A DNA stretch of 64,000 nt from Ruminococcus bromii (GCF_002834235.1 NZ_NNBY01000035.1:110685-174684); one strand, 5' to 3'; counted from the stretch's first letter, positions 50,478-59,246 are shown. Numbers and translations: made by a program. Notes: generated from the sequence alone by a model not told the origin.

Positions 50478-51671
50478 ATGCTTACATTAGACAAAATCTA
50501 TCACGCATCATATGTTTTGAAGGATGTTATCAGACAGACTAATATTGTTCAGGCAAGGGGTATTTGTGATGATTGTGATGTTTATCTCAAACCCGAAAAT
50601 CTTCAGATTACAGGTTCATTCAAGGTAAGAGGTTCAGGTTACAAGATTTCTCAGCTTACCGAAGAAGAAAAGGCAAGAGGTGTTATTGCCTGTTCTGCAG
50701 GCAACCACGCTCAGGGTGTTGCACTTGCTGCTACAAAGTACGGTATCAAGTCGCTTATCTGTCTGCCTGACGGTGCACCTATTTCAAAGGTTGAGGCTAC
50801 TAAGAACTACGGAGCCGAGGTTTGTATGGTTCCGGGTGTTTATGATGACGCTTATAACGAGGCTTTAAGACTTCGTGATGAAAAGAACTATACATTTATC
50901 CACCCGTTTGACGATGAAAATGTAATTGCAGGTCAGGGTACAATCGGTATCGAAATTATGAATGAAATGCCCGATGTTGACGCTGTTGTATGTGCAATCG
51001 GCGGCGGCGGACTTATTTCGGGTGTTGCCTGTGCAATCAAGAGCCTTAATCCTAACATTAAGGTTTACGGTGTTCAGGCAGAGGGCGCTCCTTCAATGGT
51101 TGAGTCAATCAAGAACGGCGAGCCTGTTCATCTTGACAGCGTTTCTACAATTGCCGACGGTATTCAGGTTAAAGAACCGGGTGAGCATACATTTGAATAT
51201 GTGAAGAAGTATGTTGACGATATTGTAACAGTAAGCGATGACGAAATTTCATCTGCAATTCTCAAGCTTATTGAGTCGCAGAAGATGATTGCCGAGGGCG
51301 CAGGCGCAGCTCCTTTGGCTGCTGTAATGTTCAACAAGCTCCCTGTTAAGGGCAAGAAGGTTGTTTGCGTTGTATCAGGCGGTAACATTGATGTTACAAT
51401 CCTTTCAAGAGTTATCAAGCGTGGACTTCTCATGACAGGCAGACAGCAGACTTTCTGTGTTGAACTTCAGGATAAGCCCGGTCAGCTTGTTGCCGTTTCA
51501 AATATCATTGCCGAAAAGGGCGCAAATGTAATTTCTATCCACCACGAAAGAGGCGGAGAGGGTACAGATGTAAACGGTTGTTATCTCCGTGTTGTTCTTG
51601 AAACAAGAGATTTTGCTCAGATTAAAGAAATTCGTGATGCACTTGTTGACGCAGGCTTTAAGCTTGTTTAA
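50478..51671 (+). CDS. Threonine ammonia-lyase (threonine deaminase)
   Basis: A 397-residue PLP enzyme of the TdcB/IlvA group. The PLP lysine is in SFKVRG (Lys49), the phosphate loop is SAGNHAQGVA, the glycine-rich GGGGLISG lies near residue 175 and a C-terminal ACT-like domain (VELQDKPGQLVAVSNII and DVNGCYLRVVLE) senses an amino acid. It converts threonine to 2-oxobutyrate and ammonia through a reactive enamine. The length with one ACT domain fits the catabolic or short biosynthetic type. It lies 37 bp before ridA. Confidence 0.93.
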   Translation: MLTLDKIYHASYVLKDVIRQTNIVQARGICDDCDVYLKPENLQITGSFKVRGSGYKISQLTEEEKARGVIACSAGNHAQGVALAATKYGIKSLICLPDGAPISKVEATKNYGAEVCMVPGVYDDAYNEALRLRDEKNYTFIHPFDDENVIAGQGTIGIEIMNEMPDVDAVVCAIGGGGLISGVACAIKSLNPNIKVYGVQAEGAPSMVESIKNGEPVHLDSVSTIADGIQVKEPGEHTFEYVKKYVDDIVTVSDDEISSAILKLIESQKMIAEGAGAAPLAAVMFNKLPVKGKKVVCVVSGGNIDVTILSRVIKRGLLMTGRQQTFCVELQDKPGQLVAVSNIIAEKGANVISIHHERGGEGTDVNGCYLRVVLETRDFAQIKEIRDALVDAGFKLV

Positions 51672-51708
51672 TCAGTAATTTTTAATATATTGACAGGAGG
51701 TCATTATA

Positions 51709-52080
51709 ATGGAAAAGGTTTATACTAAAAATGCTCCCGATGCTATCGGTCCGTATTCACAGGCTGTAAAGGTAAACGGTCTTGTTTTTACATCCGGTCA
51801 GATTGCAATTAACCCTGCAACAGGCAATGTTGAGGCTGCAACAATTGAAGCTCAGACAGAACAGGTTTGCACAAACCTTAAAAATGTTCTTGAGGCATCA
51901 GGCAGTTCACTTGAAAAGGCTGTTAAGACAGTTTGTTTCTTAAAAAATATGGAAGATTTCGGTGCTTTCAATGAGGTTTACGGCAAGTATTTCACATCAA
52001 AGCCGGCAAGAAGCTGTGTTGCAGTAAAACAGCTTCCAAAGGATGTCCTTGTTGAAGTTGAGGTTATTGCAGAAGTTTAA
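51709..52080 (+). CDS. ridA: RidA (YjgF/YER057c) enamine/imine deaminase
   Basis: A 123-residue protein with the RidA pattern: KNAPDAIGPYSQAVKVNGLVF near residues 6-26, SGQIAINPATGN, a central QTEQVCTNLKNVLEASGSS and the terminal PARSCVAVKQLPKDVLVEVEVIA with the catalytic Arg. It hydrolyses the 2-aminoacrylate/2-aminocrotonate made by PLP dehydratases and protects other PLP enzymes. Its position after threonine deaminase is functionally logical and common in Firmicutes. Confidence 0.95.
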   Translation: MEKVYTKNAPDAIGPYSQAVKVNGLVFTSGQIAINPATGNVEAATIEAQTEQVCTNLKNVLEASGSSLEKAVKTVCFLKNMEDFGAFNEVYGKYFTSKPARSCVAVKQLPKDVLVEVEVIAEV

Positions 52081-52117
52081 TTCTGGTTAAGAATTAAAAT
52101 AACATCTACATAAAAAA

Positions 52118-52158
52118 TCACAATCCCGATTAACCGTAAAAAGTTAATCGGGATTTTT
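52118..52158 (+). terminator. Terminator after ridA
   Basis: AATCCCGATTAAC, loop, GTTAATCGGGATTTTTG. Confidence 0.9.
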
Positions 52159-52193
52159 GTGTTTATATTTGAAATATATGTTGTTATGAGAAT

Positions 52194-52313
52194 GTAGAGG
52201 TGGATATTATCCGCCCGCACGGCGAGCCGCCGTACCCAATTCGTGCAGATAGTTTGTAATGCCCACAAAACATATCAAGCCCGAGCGTAGCATTGTAATT
52301 GGTTGTACAATTT
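52194..52313 (+). repeat. Interspersed GTAGGGGCG-type repeat, copy B
   Basis: Nearly identical over about 60 bp to 28129-28195 (ATCCGCCCGCACGGCGAGCC core, then TACCCAA and GATAGTTTGTAATG), with a second matching block CCCGAGCGTA-CATTGTAATTG. GC-rich in an AT-rich intergenic region. Confidence 0.85.
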
Positions 52314-52337
52314 ATCAACAATATTTTTTAAAATAAA

Positions 52338-52386
52338 AAAATCGGGAACAAGAATTTGCGTTTGTACACAAACCTTACTCCCGAAA
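52338..52386 (-). terminator. Terminator of metK
   Basis: On the - strand, TCGGGAGTAAGG... pairs with ...CTTGTTCCCGA, followed by TTTTTTT. Confidence 0.8.
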
Positions 52387-52407
52387 TTATCGAACAATTT
52401 AATTCTA

Positions 52408-53589
52408 TTAGCCGATAGCCTTTAAAAGCTCGTCAACCTTATTTGTCTTTTCCCATTCAACACCGAGTTCTTCTCTGCCCATATGACCGTAAGCGGCAAG
52501 TGGGAGATACTTTGTTTCCGTGAGCTTGAGCTGTCTGATGATAGACTGCGGACGGCAGTCAAATACCTTTTCAACAGCGTTTGCCAGTTCTTCGTTTGAA
52601 TATTTTGATGTGCCGAATGTGTCAACCATAATTGAAACAGGCTTTGCAACACCGATTGCATATGCAAGCTGAATTTCGCATTTCTTAGCAAGTTTAGCGG
52701 CAACAATGTTCTTTGCAATATATCTTGAGTAGTAAGCGGCACTGCGGTCAACCTTTGTCGGATCTTTACCGCTGAATGCACCGCCGCCGTGACGAGAAAA
52801 TCCGCCGTAGGTATCAACAATAATCTTTCTGCCTGTAAGACCTGAGTCGCCAACAGGACCGCCGATTACAAATCTGCCTGTCGGGTTTACGAAAATCTTT
52901 GTGTTCTCGTTCATAAGCTCAGCAGGGATAATCGGTTTGATAACATACTCGATAAGGTCTTTTCTAATCTGCTCAAGTGTAACATCTTCATCATGCTGTG
53001 TTGAAATTACAACCGTGTCAATGCCGACAATCTTGTCATCGTCATATTCAACAGTAACCTGAGTCTTGCCGTCGGGACGGAGATATGAAAGAGTGCCGTC
53101 TTTTCTTACCTTTGTAAGCTGTTTTGCAAGCTTGTGGGCAAGAGAAATTGGCATCGGCATAAGTTCGGGTGTTTCATCACACGCATAACCGAACATCATG
53201 CCCTGATCACCTGCACCAATCTGATTGTCGGTATCGCTTTCGCCGTCTTTAAGCTCAAGGCTTTCGTTTACACCCATTGCAATGTCGGGTGACTGTGCGT
53301 CAATTGATGTGAGAACCGCACAGGTGTTGCCGTCAAAACCGCACTTCGGATCGTTGTAGCCAATGTTGTTTACAACCTTTCGTGCAACATCTGCGATGTC
53401 AACATAGCAATCGGTTGAAATTTCACCCATAACATGAATCATGCCTGTTGTAGCCGTAACCTCACAGGCAACATGAGCGTTTTTATCCTGAGAGAGGATT
53501 TCGTCAAGAACTGCGTCGGAAATCTGGTCACACACTTTGTCGGGATGACCTTCCGTTACAGACTCGGATGTAAATAAATGTTTAGCCAT
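52408..53589 (-). CDS. metK: S-adenosylmethionine synthetase
   Basis: A 393-residue enzyme making SAM from methionine and ATP. It shows [22 protein letters not shown] near residues 8-29, [16 protein letters not shown] near 125-140 and [18 protein letters not shown] near 270-287. The length is normal. A SAM-I riboswitch with its terminator lies directly upstream, so its own product switches it off. The gene stands alone. Confidence 0.97.
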   Translation of the reverse strand: MAKHLFTSESVTEGHPDKVCDQISDAVLDEILSQDKNAHVACEVTATTGMIHVMGEISTDCYVDIADVARKVVNNIGYNDPKCGFDGNTCAVLTSIDAQSPDIAMGVNESLELKDGESDTDNQIGAGDQGMMFGYACDETPELMPMPISLAHKLAKQLTKVRKDGTLSYLRPDGKTQVTVEYDDDKIVGIDTVVISTQHDEDVTLEQIRKDLIEYVIKPIIPAELMNENTKIFVNPTGRFVIGGPVGDSGLTGRKIIVDTYGGFSRHGGGAFSGKDPTKVDRSAAYYSRYIAKNIVAAKLAKKCEIQLAYAIGVAKPVSIMVDTFGTSKYSNEELANAVEKVFDCRPQSIIRQLKLTETKYLPLAAYGHMGREELGVEWEKTNKVDELLKAIG

Positions 53590-53602
53590 TTAGAAAACTC
53601 CT

Positions 53603-53638
53603 TCCAAAAAAATAAGCACCGTTCTTCCGAAAGGTGCT
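53603..53638 (-). terminator. Riboswitch-controlled terminator before metK
   Basis: AGCACC (53632-53638 region) and GGTGCT (53615-53620) on the - strand with a 12-base loop, then TATTTTTTT. Confidence 0.88.
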
Positions 53639-53639
53639 G

Positions 53640-53741
53640 TGTTTACTCATCTTTCGGTAAATACCGCAGGATTTGGCACCTTGCATACGCAGGTTGCCGG
53701 ACTTCACAGGGCCTGTCCCCTCAGTCACTCTTGATAAGATC
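53640..53741 (-). promoter_or_regulatory. SAM-I riboswitch (S box) controlling metK
   Basis: Read on the - strand: CTTATCAAGAGTGACTGAGG, GGACAGGCCCTGTGAAGTC, CGGCAACC, AAGGTGCCAAATCCTGCGG and closing GATGAG. P1 is formed by CTTATC/GATGAG. All hallmark elements of the S-box aptamer are present. Confidence 0.97.
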
Positions 53742-53765
53742 ATTCTTATTCAATTCTATAAATAG

Positions 53766-53794
53766 ATTATACAGTATCTTTCGACAAATTTCAA
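53766..53794 (-). promoter_or_regulatory. Promoter of the SAM riboswitch-metK unit
   Basis: On the - strand TTGAAA (53789-53794), 17-bp spacer, TATAAT (53766-53771). Confidence 0.75.
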
Positions 53795-53896
53795 GATTAA
53801 TTTGCAATTTTAAAAAGGTAAAAATAGTAAATATTTCAGCCGTTTGGATTGAAAATTTTAACTTATAGTGCTAAAATTAACCCGAGGTGACTGAAA

Positions 53897-54385
53897 ATGA
53901 GTATTACCGTGAGAGAATACGGGGAAAATGATATTAAGGGTATGATTTCCGTATGGAATGAAGTTGTAAGGGACGGAGTTGCCTTTCCGCAGACTGAAGA
54001 ACTTGATTTTGAAAGCGGAAAAAAGTTTTTTGCAGATCAAACTTGTTGTCCCGTTGCAACCGATGAAAACGGCGAGGTTCTCGGAATGTATATTCTTCAT
54101 CCGAATAATGTCGGCAGATGCGGTCATATTTGTAATGCAAGCTATGCGGTTTCCTCATCGTCAAGGGGAAAAGGTGTCGGCAGAAAGCTTGTGTCGGATT
54201 GCCTTGAGCGTGCTAAAAAATACGGCTTCAAAATTTTGCAGTTCAATGCTGTTGTGAGAACCAACAAACCTGCAAGAAAACTTTATGAAAGCCTTGGCTT
54301 TGTAAAACTCGGAGTTATTCCGAAAGGCTTTTTGATGAAAGACGGTCACTATGAGGACATCTGTCCTTATTATAAAGAACTTTAA
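53897..54385 (+). CDS. GNAT acetyltransferase
   Basis: A 162-residue GNAT protein: SSRGKGVGRKLVSDCLERA near residues 87-105 is the acetyl-CoA loop, VVRTNKPARKLYESLGFVKLG near 121-141 is the typical end motif, and MKDGHYEDI follows near the C-terminus. It is close to the group of phosphinothricin/L-amino-acid N-acetyltransferase-like proteins. The acceptor is unknown. It has a CCGAGGTGA ribosome site and lies 30 bp upstream of a cupin gene. Confidence 0.85.
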   Translation: MSITVREYGENDIKGMISVWNEVVRDGVAFPQTEELDFESGKKFFADQTCCPVATDENGEVLGMYILHPNNVGRCGHICNASYAVSSSSRGKGVGRKLVSDCLERAKKYGFKILQFNAVVRTNKPARKLYESLGFVKLGVIPKGFLMKDGHYEDICPYYKEL

Positions 54386-54415
54386 AATTTCAATTTAATC
54401 AGGAGGACAAGAGAT

Positions 54416-54748
54416 ATGATTATTGATTTCAAGAATATGGAAGAACAAATTTTGCCGAATTTTAAAGGCGGAGAAAAGGCATATGCCGTAAAGAAATTCA
54501 CGGATGACAGAAATATGATTATGTACGGTCGCCTTGAAAGCGGTGCGTCAATCGGACTTCACATTCACGAGGGCAACTGCGAAATGTTCTACATCATTGA
54601 GGGAACAGGCAAGGTGCTTATGGACGGCGAGTATGAAAGAGTTGAAGCAGGCGTGTGCCACTATTGCCCAAAAGGTCATACACACAGCCTTATTAATGAC
54701 AGCGACTCCGACCTTGTATTCTTTGCTGTTGTTGCAGAGCAGAAGTAA
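54416..54748 (+). CDS. Small cupin-domain protein
   Basis: A 110-residue single cupin. The metal-binding motif 1 is read in G-L-H-x-H-E-G-N-C-E (near residues 47-56), and motif 2 in C-H-Y-C-P-K-G-H-T-H-S (near 82-92). Cupins of this size bind a small carbohydrate-like or acid ligand or act as simple metal enzymes. It has an AGGAGG ribosome site. No function can be assigned beyond the fold. Confidence 0.85.
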   Translation: MIIDFKNMEEQILPNFKGGEKAYAVKKFTDDRNMIMYGRLESGASIGLHIHEGNCEMFYIIEGTGKVLMDGEYERVEAGVCHYCPKGHTHSLINDSDSDLVFFAVVAEQK

Positions 54749-54830
54749 TTTTATTTTCGGTTTCTGATTTCCGATTATTCTCTGTTGTATCTTAAATCCC
54801 TAGGCAAAAACTAAAACAGGGGTGATTACG

Positions 54831-55052
54831 GTGAACAGAACTGCAGAAATACTCGGAGAAAAATGGGATTTGCCGCTTGGCTTTACAATGGCACTCGGTG
54901 AAAATCCCGACGCAATGTTTGTCTTTTCAAGTATGCCGAAAAAGTACCGTGAAAGCTGCATTGACAGGGCGAGAAACGCAAATTCCCGTTGTGAAATGCA
55001 GAGAATAGTATCGGATATAGCACAAAAATCTTTTAATGATTTTATAGGTTAA
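54831..55052 (+). CDS. Small conserved protein of unknown function
   Basis: A 73-residue soluble protein from GTG 54831, preferred over GTG 54822 because AGGGGTG is correctly spaced. It contains LGEKWDLPLGFTMALGENPDAM and MPKKYRESCIDRARNANSRCEM. The central part resembles the helical C-terminal YdeI/OmpD-type segment (L-P-x-x-x-x-x-A-L), but too little to assign. It is followed by a terminator and probably transcribed alone. Confidence 0.55.
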   Translation: MNRTAEILGEKWDLPLGFTMALGENPDAMFVFSSMPKKYRESCIDRARNANSRCEMQRIVSDIAQKSFNDFIG

Positions 55053-55055
55053 CAA

Positions 55056-55090
55056 AAAAGCAACGGAGTAAAAACTTCGTTGCTTTTAAA
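55056..55090. terminator. Bidirectional terminator
   Basis: AAAGCAACG, loop, CGTTGCTTT with A/T runs on both sides, between convergent genes. Confidence 0.85.
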
Positions 55091-55100
55091 TTGCTGTCTG

Positions 55101-55544
55101 TTATTCGTTTGCACTTTTATAAAAATCTCTTTCACCGATAAGCTCGCTTGCATTTCTCCAACGAACTTTCTTTGAGCAGATGACCGTGCCTTTATAATTG
55201 TGTATGTCATCTTCCTTTACATCACCGTTATCGCACCAATAAATAAGACCGTCTTTTATGAAAAATGATGCGTCCAATATTTCACAGGTGTAGTCCGGAT
55301 TTACAGGGTACATTCTTATATACTCAAGTTCCGAAAATTCAAGTTCAAGTGCGGAAATATCATCAAATTGTCGCTGAATAAGGACAGTTAGTGTTCGTTT
55401 TGTATTTATGGGAAGCATTGACAGGTTTTCATCAACATACGCACCGCTTGAATATTTCATTTCTTTTATGCAACTATCGTGAAATCCGTGGATTTCTCTC
55501 ATAAACTCGTCAATTTGTTGTTGTGTATAAAGTTCATTCCACAT
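55101..55544 (-). CDS. Uncharacterised 147-residue protein
   Basis: A soluble acidic protein beginning MWNELYTQQQIDEFMREIHGFHDSCIKEM. The G-F-H-D-S-C/L-I-K-E block and the overall beta-rich pattern resemble small orphan proteins that occur as immunity-like genes in Firmicutes, but there is no toxin next to it. ATG 55544 follows TAGGTTG. I recognise no defined family. It lies alone, opposite to its neighbours. Confidence 0.55.
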   Translation of the reverse strand: MWNELYTQQQIDEFMREIHGFHDSCIKEMKYSSGAYVDENLSMLPINTKRTLTVLIQRQFDDISALELEFSELEYIRMYPVNPDYTCEILDASFFIKDGLIYWCDNGDVKEDDIHNYKGTVICSKKVRWRNASELIGERDFYKSANE

Positions 55545-55758
55545 AGATATCAACCTACAATCAATAGAAGTATATCAATATTATACAGTATTTTGATTTC
55601 TTATTATATTGACAAATTGTACAATTATTATCTGCTTGTTTTGTTGATAAAGCCAAAAATGCACCCCGACAAACCAAAACTGCCACGACAATGCACTAAG
55701 CGGGACATATGATTAAGAAAATCAACCCGACCGATTGCGGAATTTTGTTGTAAAAATA

Positions 55759-55798
55759 TTGACTTTCTATTATATGTACGCTATAATGTACATATAAT
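55759..55798 (+). promoter_or_regulatory. Promoter and palindromic operator of the yefM-yoeB pair
   Basis: TTGACT (55759-55764), 17-bp spacer, TATAAT (55782-55787). A perfect inverted repeat, ATTATATGTAC / GTACATATAAT (55769-55779 and 55788-55798), brackets the -10 box. TGTAC half-sites are also known from the E. coli YefM operator. Confidence 0.8.
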
Positions 55799-55816
55799 GA
55801 TATAGGAGGTGCGATT

Positions 55817-56056
55817 GTGATTAATACTAATGTAACTAATTTCAGAAAACAAATTTTTGAATTGATTGATCAGACTGTAAAGTATAATGAACCTATAAAC
55901 ATCAGCACCAAAAGCGGAAATGCTGTGCTTATAAGTGAAGAAGAGTATAATAATCTTGTTGAAACAATGTATCTTAATTCAATTCCCGGTATGAGTGAAA
56001 AATTAAAGGACGGAATTGAAACTCCGCTTGAGGAGTGTAAAGAATTTGAGTGGTAA
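55817..56056 (+). CDS. YefM/Phd-type antitoxin
   Basis: A 79-residue antitoxin. The N-terminal DNA-binding half (INTNVTNFRKQIFELIDQTVKYNEPINIS, about residues 2-30, then SGNAVLISEEEYNNLVETMYL) is typical YefM/Phd, and the acidic C-terminal tail blocks the toxin. The start is GTG 55817 after TAGGAGGT. It overlaps the toxin by 11 bp. It represses its own promoter through the palindrome. Confidence 0.93.
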   Translation: MINTNVTNFRKQIFELIDQTVKYNEPINISTKSGNAVLISEEEYNNLVETMYLNSIPGMSEKLKDGIETPLEECKEFEW

Positions 56057-56321
56057 TTATAAGCTGATGATTACAAAATCAGCCCAAAAGGATAAGGAAA
56101 AAATCAAGCAGTATCCTGCATTAAAGCGTAATGTGCAGAATTTGCTTGAACTTATCAGCGAAAATCCTTTTCAAAATCCACCGCCTTATGAACGGCTCAT
56201 CGGAAATCTGAAACAATGCTATTCACGCAGAATAAATTCTCAGCACAGACTTGTCTATATGGTTTATGAGGAAGAAAAAATCGTAAAAATAATCTCTATG
56301 TGGTCACATTATGAGTTTTAA
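56046..56321 (+). CDS. YoeB-family ribosome-dependent mRNA interferase toxin
   Basis: A 91-residue toxin. It shows the YoeB pattern: ITKSAQKDKEKIKQYP near residues 8-23, NPFQNPPPYERLIGNLKQCYSRRIN near 40-64, QHRLVYMVYEEEKIVKIISMW and the terminal SHYEF. Catalytic Glu/Arg/His (near 50, 62 and 88) are all present. It cleaves mRNA in the ribosomal A site. I use TTG 56046 with AGGAG upstream; ATG 56067 would cut the first strand. The system looks intact. Confidence 0.92.
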   Translation: MSGNYKLMITKSAQKDKEKIKQYPALKRNVQNLLELISENPFQNPPPYERLIGNLKQCYSRRINSQHRLVYMVYEEEKIVKIISMWSHYEF

Positions 56322-56500
56322 CAGAAAATCAGTTTATAAATATGAAAAGGCACCTTCAATGTGAGGTGTCATTTTTTATGCCTTACAAACTGTACCTATA
56401 AAAATTCTGAAAATTGTACATACAAATAATGACAGTGGTGTTGTATAATGACAACATCACAAGATAAATGTTGAACTGTTCAGAAATTTTAAGGCGTGGT

Positions 56501-57355
56501 ATGATGACAAAAAAAGCTGTACTAATCAATGATCTTTCGGGACTTGGCAAGTGTTCGCTGACGGCGGCAATCCCTGTTTTGTCCGTAATGGGCATTCAGG
56601 CGTGTCCTATGCCGACAGCCGTTTTGACAAGTCAGACGGGATTTGAAAGCTTTTACTGCAACGATTGCACTGATAAGCTTGATTATTACACAAGTGAATG
56701 GAAAAAACTCGGCTTTCAGCCTGACGGAATCTATACGGGTTTCCTCTCAAGCGAAAAGCAGGTGGACAAAATTCTTTCATTTATAGACAGCTTTGAAACC
56801 GACGACACGCTTGTACTTGTGGATCCGGTTCTCGGTGACGGCGGAAGAACCTACAGTCTTTATACCGAAACTCTCGGCAAAAAGATGAAAAAACTCGTTT
56901 CTGTTGCCGATGTAATCACCCCGAACCTTACCGAATGTTGTATTCTGTGCGATACCGACTATTCAGAACTGATTGAAAATGCCGATTCTCCCGATTTTCT
57001 CGATACAGTTGCAGAGCTTGCCAAAAAGCTTTTGAAACTCTACAAGGTGAAAACCGTGATTGTTACAGGCATTGAGCATAAAATTTCCGATGAGGTTACA
57101 AAGATTAACAATCTTATTGCAGCCGATGATGAGGTGTTTTGTGTCAGCTGTGAAAAGACGGGCGGAAGTTATTCGGGTACGGGCGACTTGTTTGGCTCGG
57201 TTGTCTTTTCGGGATTACTCCGTGGTGACAGCCTGAAAGATACCGTAAATCTGGCGGTAAAATTCATACAGACCTCGCTTTGCGAAACCGTAAAACTGGG
57301 TATTCATCGCAATGAGGGTATTGAATTTGAAAAACATTTAAAAATGCTTTTGTGA
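56501..57355 (+). CDS. Pyridoxal/pyridoxine kinase
   Basis: A 284-residue PdxY/PdxK-type kinase: INDLSGLGKCSLTAAIPVLSVMG near residues 8-30 (substrate loop), GFLSSEKQ, VDPVLGDGG near 107-115, VITPNLTE near 134-141 and the anion hole SYSGTGDLF near 226-234 with the catalytic Asp. It phosphorylates pyridoxal or pyridoxine. ATG 56501 or 56504 after AAGGCGTGG is preferred to the longer frame from 56468. It is coupled to an ECF S component 10 bp downstream, suggesting vitamin B6 salvage. Confidence 0.9.
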   Translation: MMTKKAVLINDLSGLGKCSLTAAIPVLSVMGIQACPMPTAVLTSQTGFESFYCNDCTDKLDYYTSEWKKLGFQPDGIYTGFLSSEKQVDKILSFIDSFETDDTLVLVDPVLGDGGRTYSLYTETLGKKMKKLVSVADVITPNLTECCILCDTDYSELIENADSPDFLDTVAELAKKLLKLYKVKTVIVTGIEHKISDEVTKINNLIAADDEVFCVSCEKTGGSYSGTGDLFGSVVFSGLLRGDSLKDTVNLAVKFIQTSLCETVKLGIHRNEGIEFEKHLKMLL

Positions 57356-57365
57356 GGAAATTACT

Positions 57366-57917
57366 ATGACTGCTAAAACTGTTTCAAAAACCGATTCAAA
57401 TTATAATGTAAAGCTGATTGCAATTACGGCAATGTGTGCGGCTCTTATTACCGTTACAACTGCTTTTATCAAGATTCCGTCACCGCTCGGATACTCTCAT
57501 GCAGGCGACTCTATGATTTATCTCGCCGCAAGTATTCTTCCCGGACCTTTCGGAATTATCGCATCATCAATCGGCGGCGCTCTTGCCGATCTCATTTCGG
57601 GTTATCCGCATTGGGCAATCCCAACAGCTATTATCAAGGCTATCAACGCAGTTCCGTTTGTGCTTTGCAGAATGGCAATGAAAAAGCGTGGCAAGGATGA
57701 AAAAATCATCAGCCCGTCATCACTTCTTATGCTCATTCCCACAACAATCGTTACAATCGGCGGTTACTTTATTGCAAACGGTCTTATGTATGACTTTGGT
57801 GCCGCAATTGCGGAACTTCCCACTTGCTGGTTGCAGCCCGGTGTAGGAGCATTAATCTACATTGTTGTAGGCATCGGTCTTGACAAAATCAATTTCAAGA
57901 AAAAACTCTCGCTTTAA
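57366..57917 (+). CDS. ECF transporter S component, probably for vitamin B6
   Basis: A 183-residue membrane protein with about six helices. A-x-x-x-A-x-x-x-x-x-T at the start of helix 1 (IAITAMCAALITVTTAF), SMIYLAASILPGP near residues 50-62 and GGALADLISGYPHWAIPTAIIKA near 72-94 are typical for ECF S components of the HmpT/PdxU group. It lies directly after a pyridoxal kinase gene, so the substrate is inferred to be pyridoxine or pyridoxal. The energizing ECF module must be encoded elsewhere. Confidence 0.8.
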   Translation: MTAKTVSKTDSNYNVKLIAITAMCAALITVTTAFIKIPSPLGYSHAGDSMIYLAASILPGPFGIIASSIGGALADLISGYPHWAIPTAIIKAINAVPFVLCRMAMKKRGKDEKIISPSSLLMLIPTTIVTIGGYFIANGLMYDFGAAIAELPTCWLQPGVGALIYIVVGIGLDKINFKKKLSL

Positions 57918-57947
57918 TGTGAGTTTCAATAAGGAGAAGAAAACATA

Positions 57948-58550
57948 ATGGCAGATATTCTTTATGTGTACAAAACATCTATCTATGCTAATCTGACGAA
58001 CAAATGCCCTTGCAGATGCACATTCTGTATCCGCAACAATACCGATTCGGTCGGCAGTGCAGATACACTCTGGCACAAGCATGATCCGAGTATGGAGGAT
58101 ATTAAAAAGGCTGTTGATGATTTTGATTTCACAGGCTACAAGGAGCTTGTATTCTGTGGCTACGGCGAACCGACTTCGGCTCTTGATAATATGCTTGAAA
58201 CCGCAAAATATGTAAGGGAAAAGCACCCCGGCATCAAACTCAGACTCAACACAAACGGTCTTTCTGACAGAATCAACAACAAGCCCACAGCTGAGTTGAT
58301 TTCAAAGTATATTGATTCTGTTTCAATCAGCCTCAATACCTGTTCATCGGAAAAGTATGACGAAGTTTGCCGTCCTGTTTTTGACCATGCGTATGAGTCA
58401 ATGCTCAAATTTGCAGAGGATGCAAAGAAATATTTTGAACATACGCAGTTTTCAATCGTAGATACAATCCCCGAGGAGGACATCAAGGCTTGTCAGAAAA
58501 TTGCCGATGACAGGGGAATTTATCTAAAAATCAGAAAATATTCCGATTAA
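57948..58550 (+). CDS. Radical SAM protein (TatD-linked type)
   Basis: A 200-residue, short radical SAM protein. The cluster motif is in NKCPCRCTFCIR (residues 20-31) with the C-x3-C-x2-C spacing and one additional Cys; the SAM-binding GYGEPTSALD lies near 68-77 and LNTNGL near 95-100. It matches the TatD-associated radical SAM family of anaerobes, whose reaction is unknown. No tatD is present here; instead it follows the vitamin B6 pair by 30 bp. Conservation of all motifs indicates an active enzyme. Confidence 0.85.
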   Translation: MADILYVYKTSIYANLTNKCPCRCTFCIRNNTDSVGSADTLWHKHDPSMEDIKKAVDDFDFTGYKELVFCGYGEPTSALDNMLETAKYVREKHPGIKLRLNTNGLSDRINNKPTAELISKYIDSVSISLNTCSSEKYDEVCRPVFDHAYESMLKFAEDAKKYFEHTQFSIVDTIPEEDIKACQKIADDRGIYLKIRKYSD

Positions 58551-58593
58551 TCGTTAATTTTAATTTTTCATTTCATTTTATATTTCAGAAGTA

Positions 58594-58632
58594 AAGCCGA
58601 CTTGTTGTTATGACAGGTCGGTTTTATTTTTA
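58594..58632 (+). terminator. Terminator after the radical SAM gene
   Basis: AGCCGACTTGT... pairs with ...ACAGGTCGGTTT, then a T-rich run (TTTTATTTTTATT). Confidence 0.75.
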
Positions 58633-58763
58633 TTCGGTATGTCATCCGCAACTGTCCTATAGGACAATTTCACTTTCAATTGATTCTATTCTTAAAGCCG
58701 TATATCCACCGCCTTGACGGAGGTAATTTTAATTGCTATAATTTATACAAATGGGGTGGTGCT

Positions 58764-59186
58764 TTGAAAAAAACAAAACTGTTGAAAATTGTCCTCAAAC
58801 GGACGGGTGCAATTAAGCTTTTGTGCAGTTATGTTATCGTATTTCTTGCGGTGAGTGTTGCAATATGGATTTTTGAGCCGAACATAACTCGGCTTTTTGA
58901 CAGCATATGGTACTGTTTCAGCGTTGCCACAACAATAGGCCTCGGAGATGTGCTTGCAACAACGCTTGTCGGCAGAGTGCTTTCAATCTTTCTTTCGATA
59001 TGTTCAATTCTTATCATTGCAGTAGTTCCGGGCGTAATCACAAGCTACTATGTGGAAAGTACAAAACTTCGTGCTGATGAAAGCAGTGCAAAGTTTCTTG
59101 ATGATCTTGAACATCTTCCCGAACTTTCAAAAGAAGAGCTTGTCGAGCTTTCTGAAAAGGTGAAAAAGTTCAATCGTAAAAAGTAA
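58764..59186 (+). CDS. Two-helix potassium-channel-like protein
   Basis: A 140-residue protein with two membrane helices (residues about 17-38 and 70-98) surrounding a pore loop, SVATTIGLGDVLATT near 54-68. TIGLGD is a variant of the TVGYGD selectivity filter. The C-terminus is an acidic, charged helix. The start is TTG 58764 with GGGGTGGT upstream. K+ selectivity is likely but the Y to L change leaves some doubt. No RCK domain is present. Confidence 0.85.
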   Translation: MKKTKLLKIVLKRTGAIKLLCSYVIVFLAVSVAIWIFEPNITRLFDSIWYCFSVATTIGLGDVLATTLVGRVLSIFLSICSILIIAVVPGVITSYYVESTKLRADESSAKFLDDLEHLPELSKEELVELSEKVKKFNRKK

Positions 59187-59208
59187 ATTTAATAAATGCG
59201 GACATAAA

Positions 59209-59246
59209 AAATCCCGACAGTATCAAAAACATACTGTCGGGATTTT
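59209..59246. terminator. Bidirectional terminator
   Basis: AATCCCGACAGTAT, loop, ATACTGTCGGGATTTTG between convergent genes. Confidence 0.92.
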
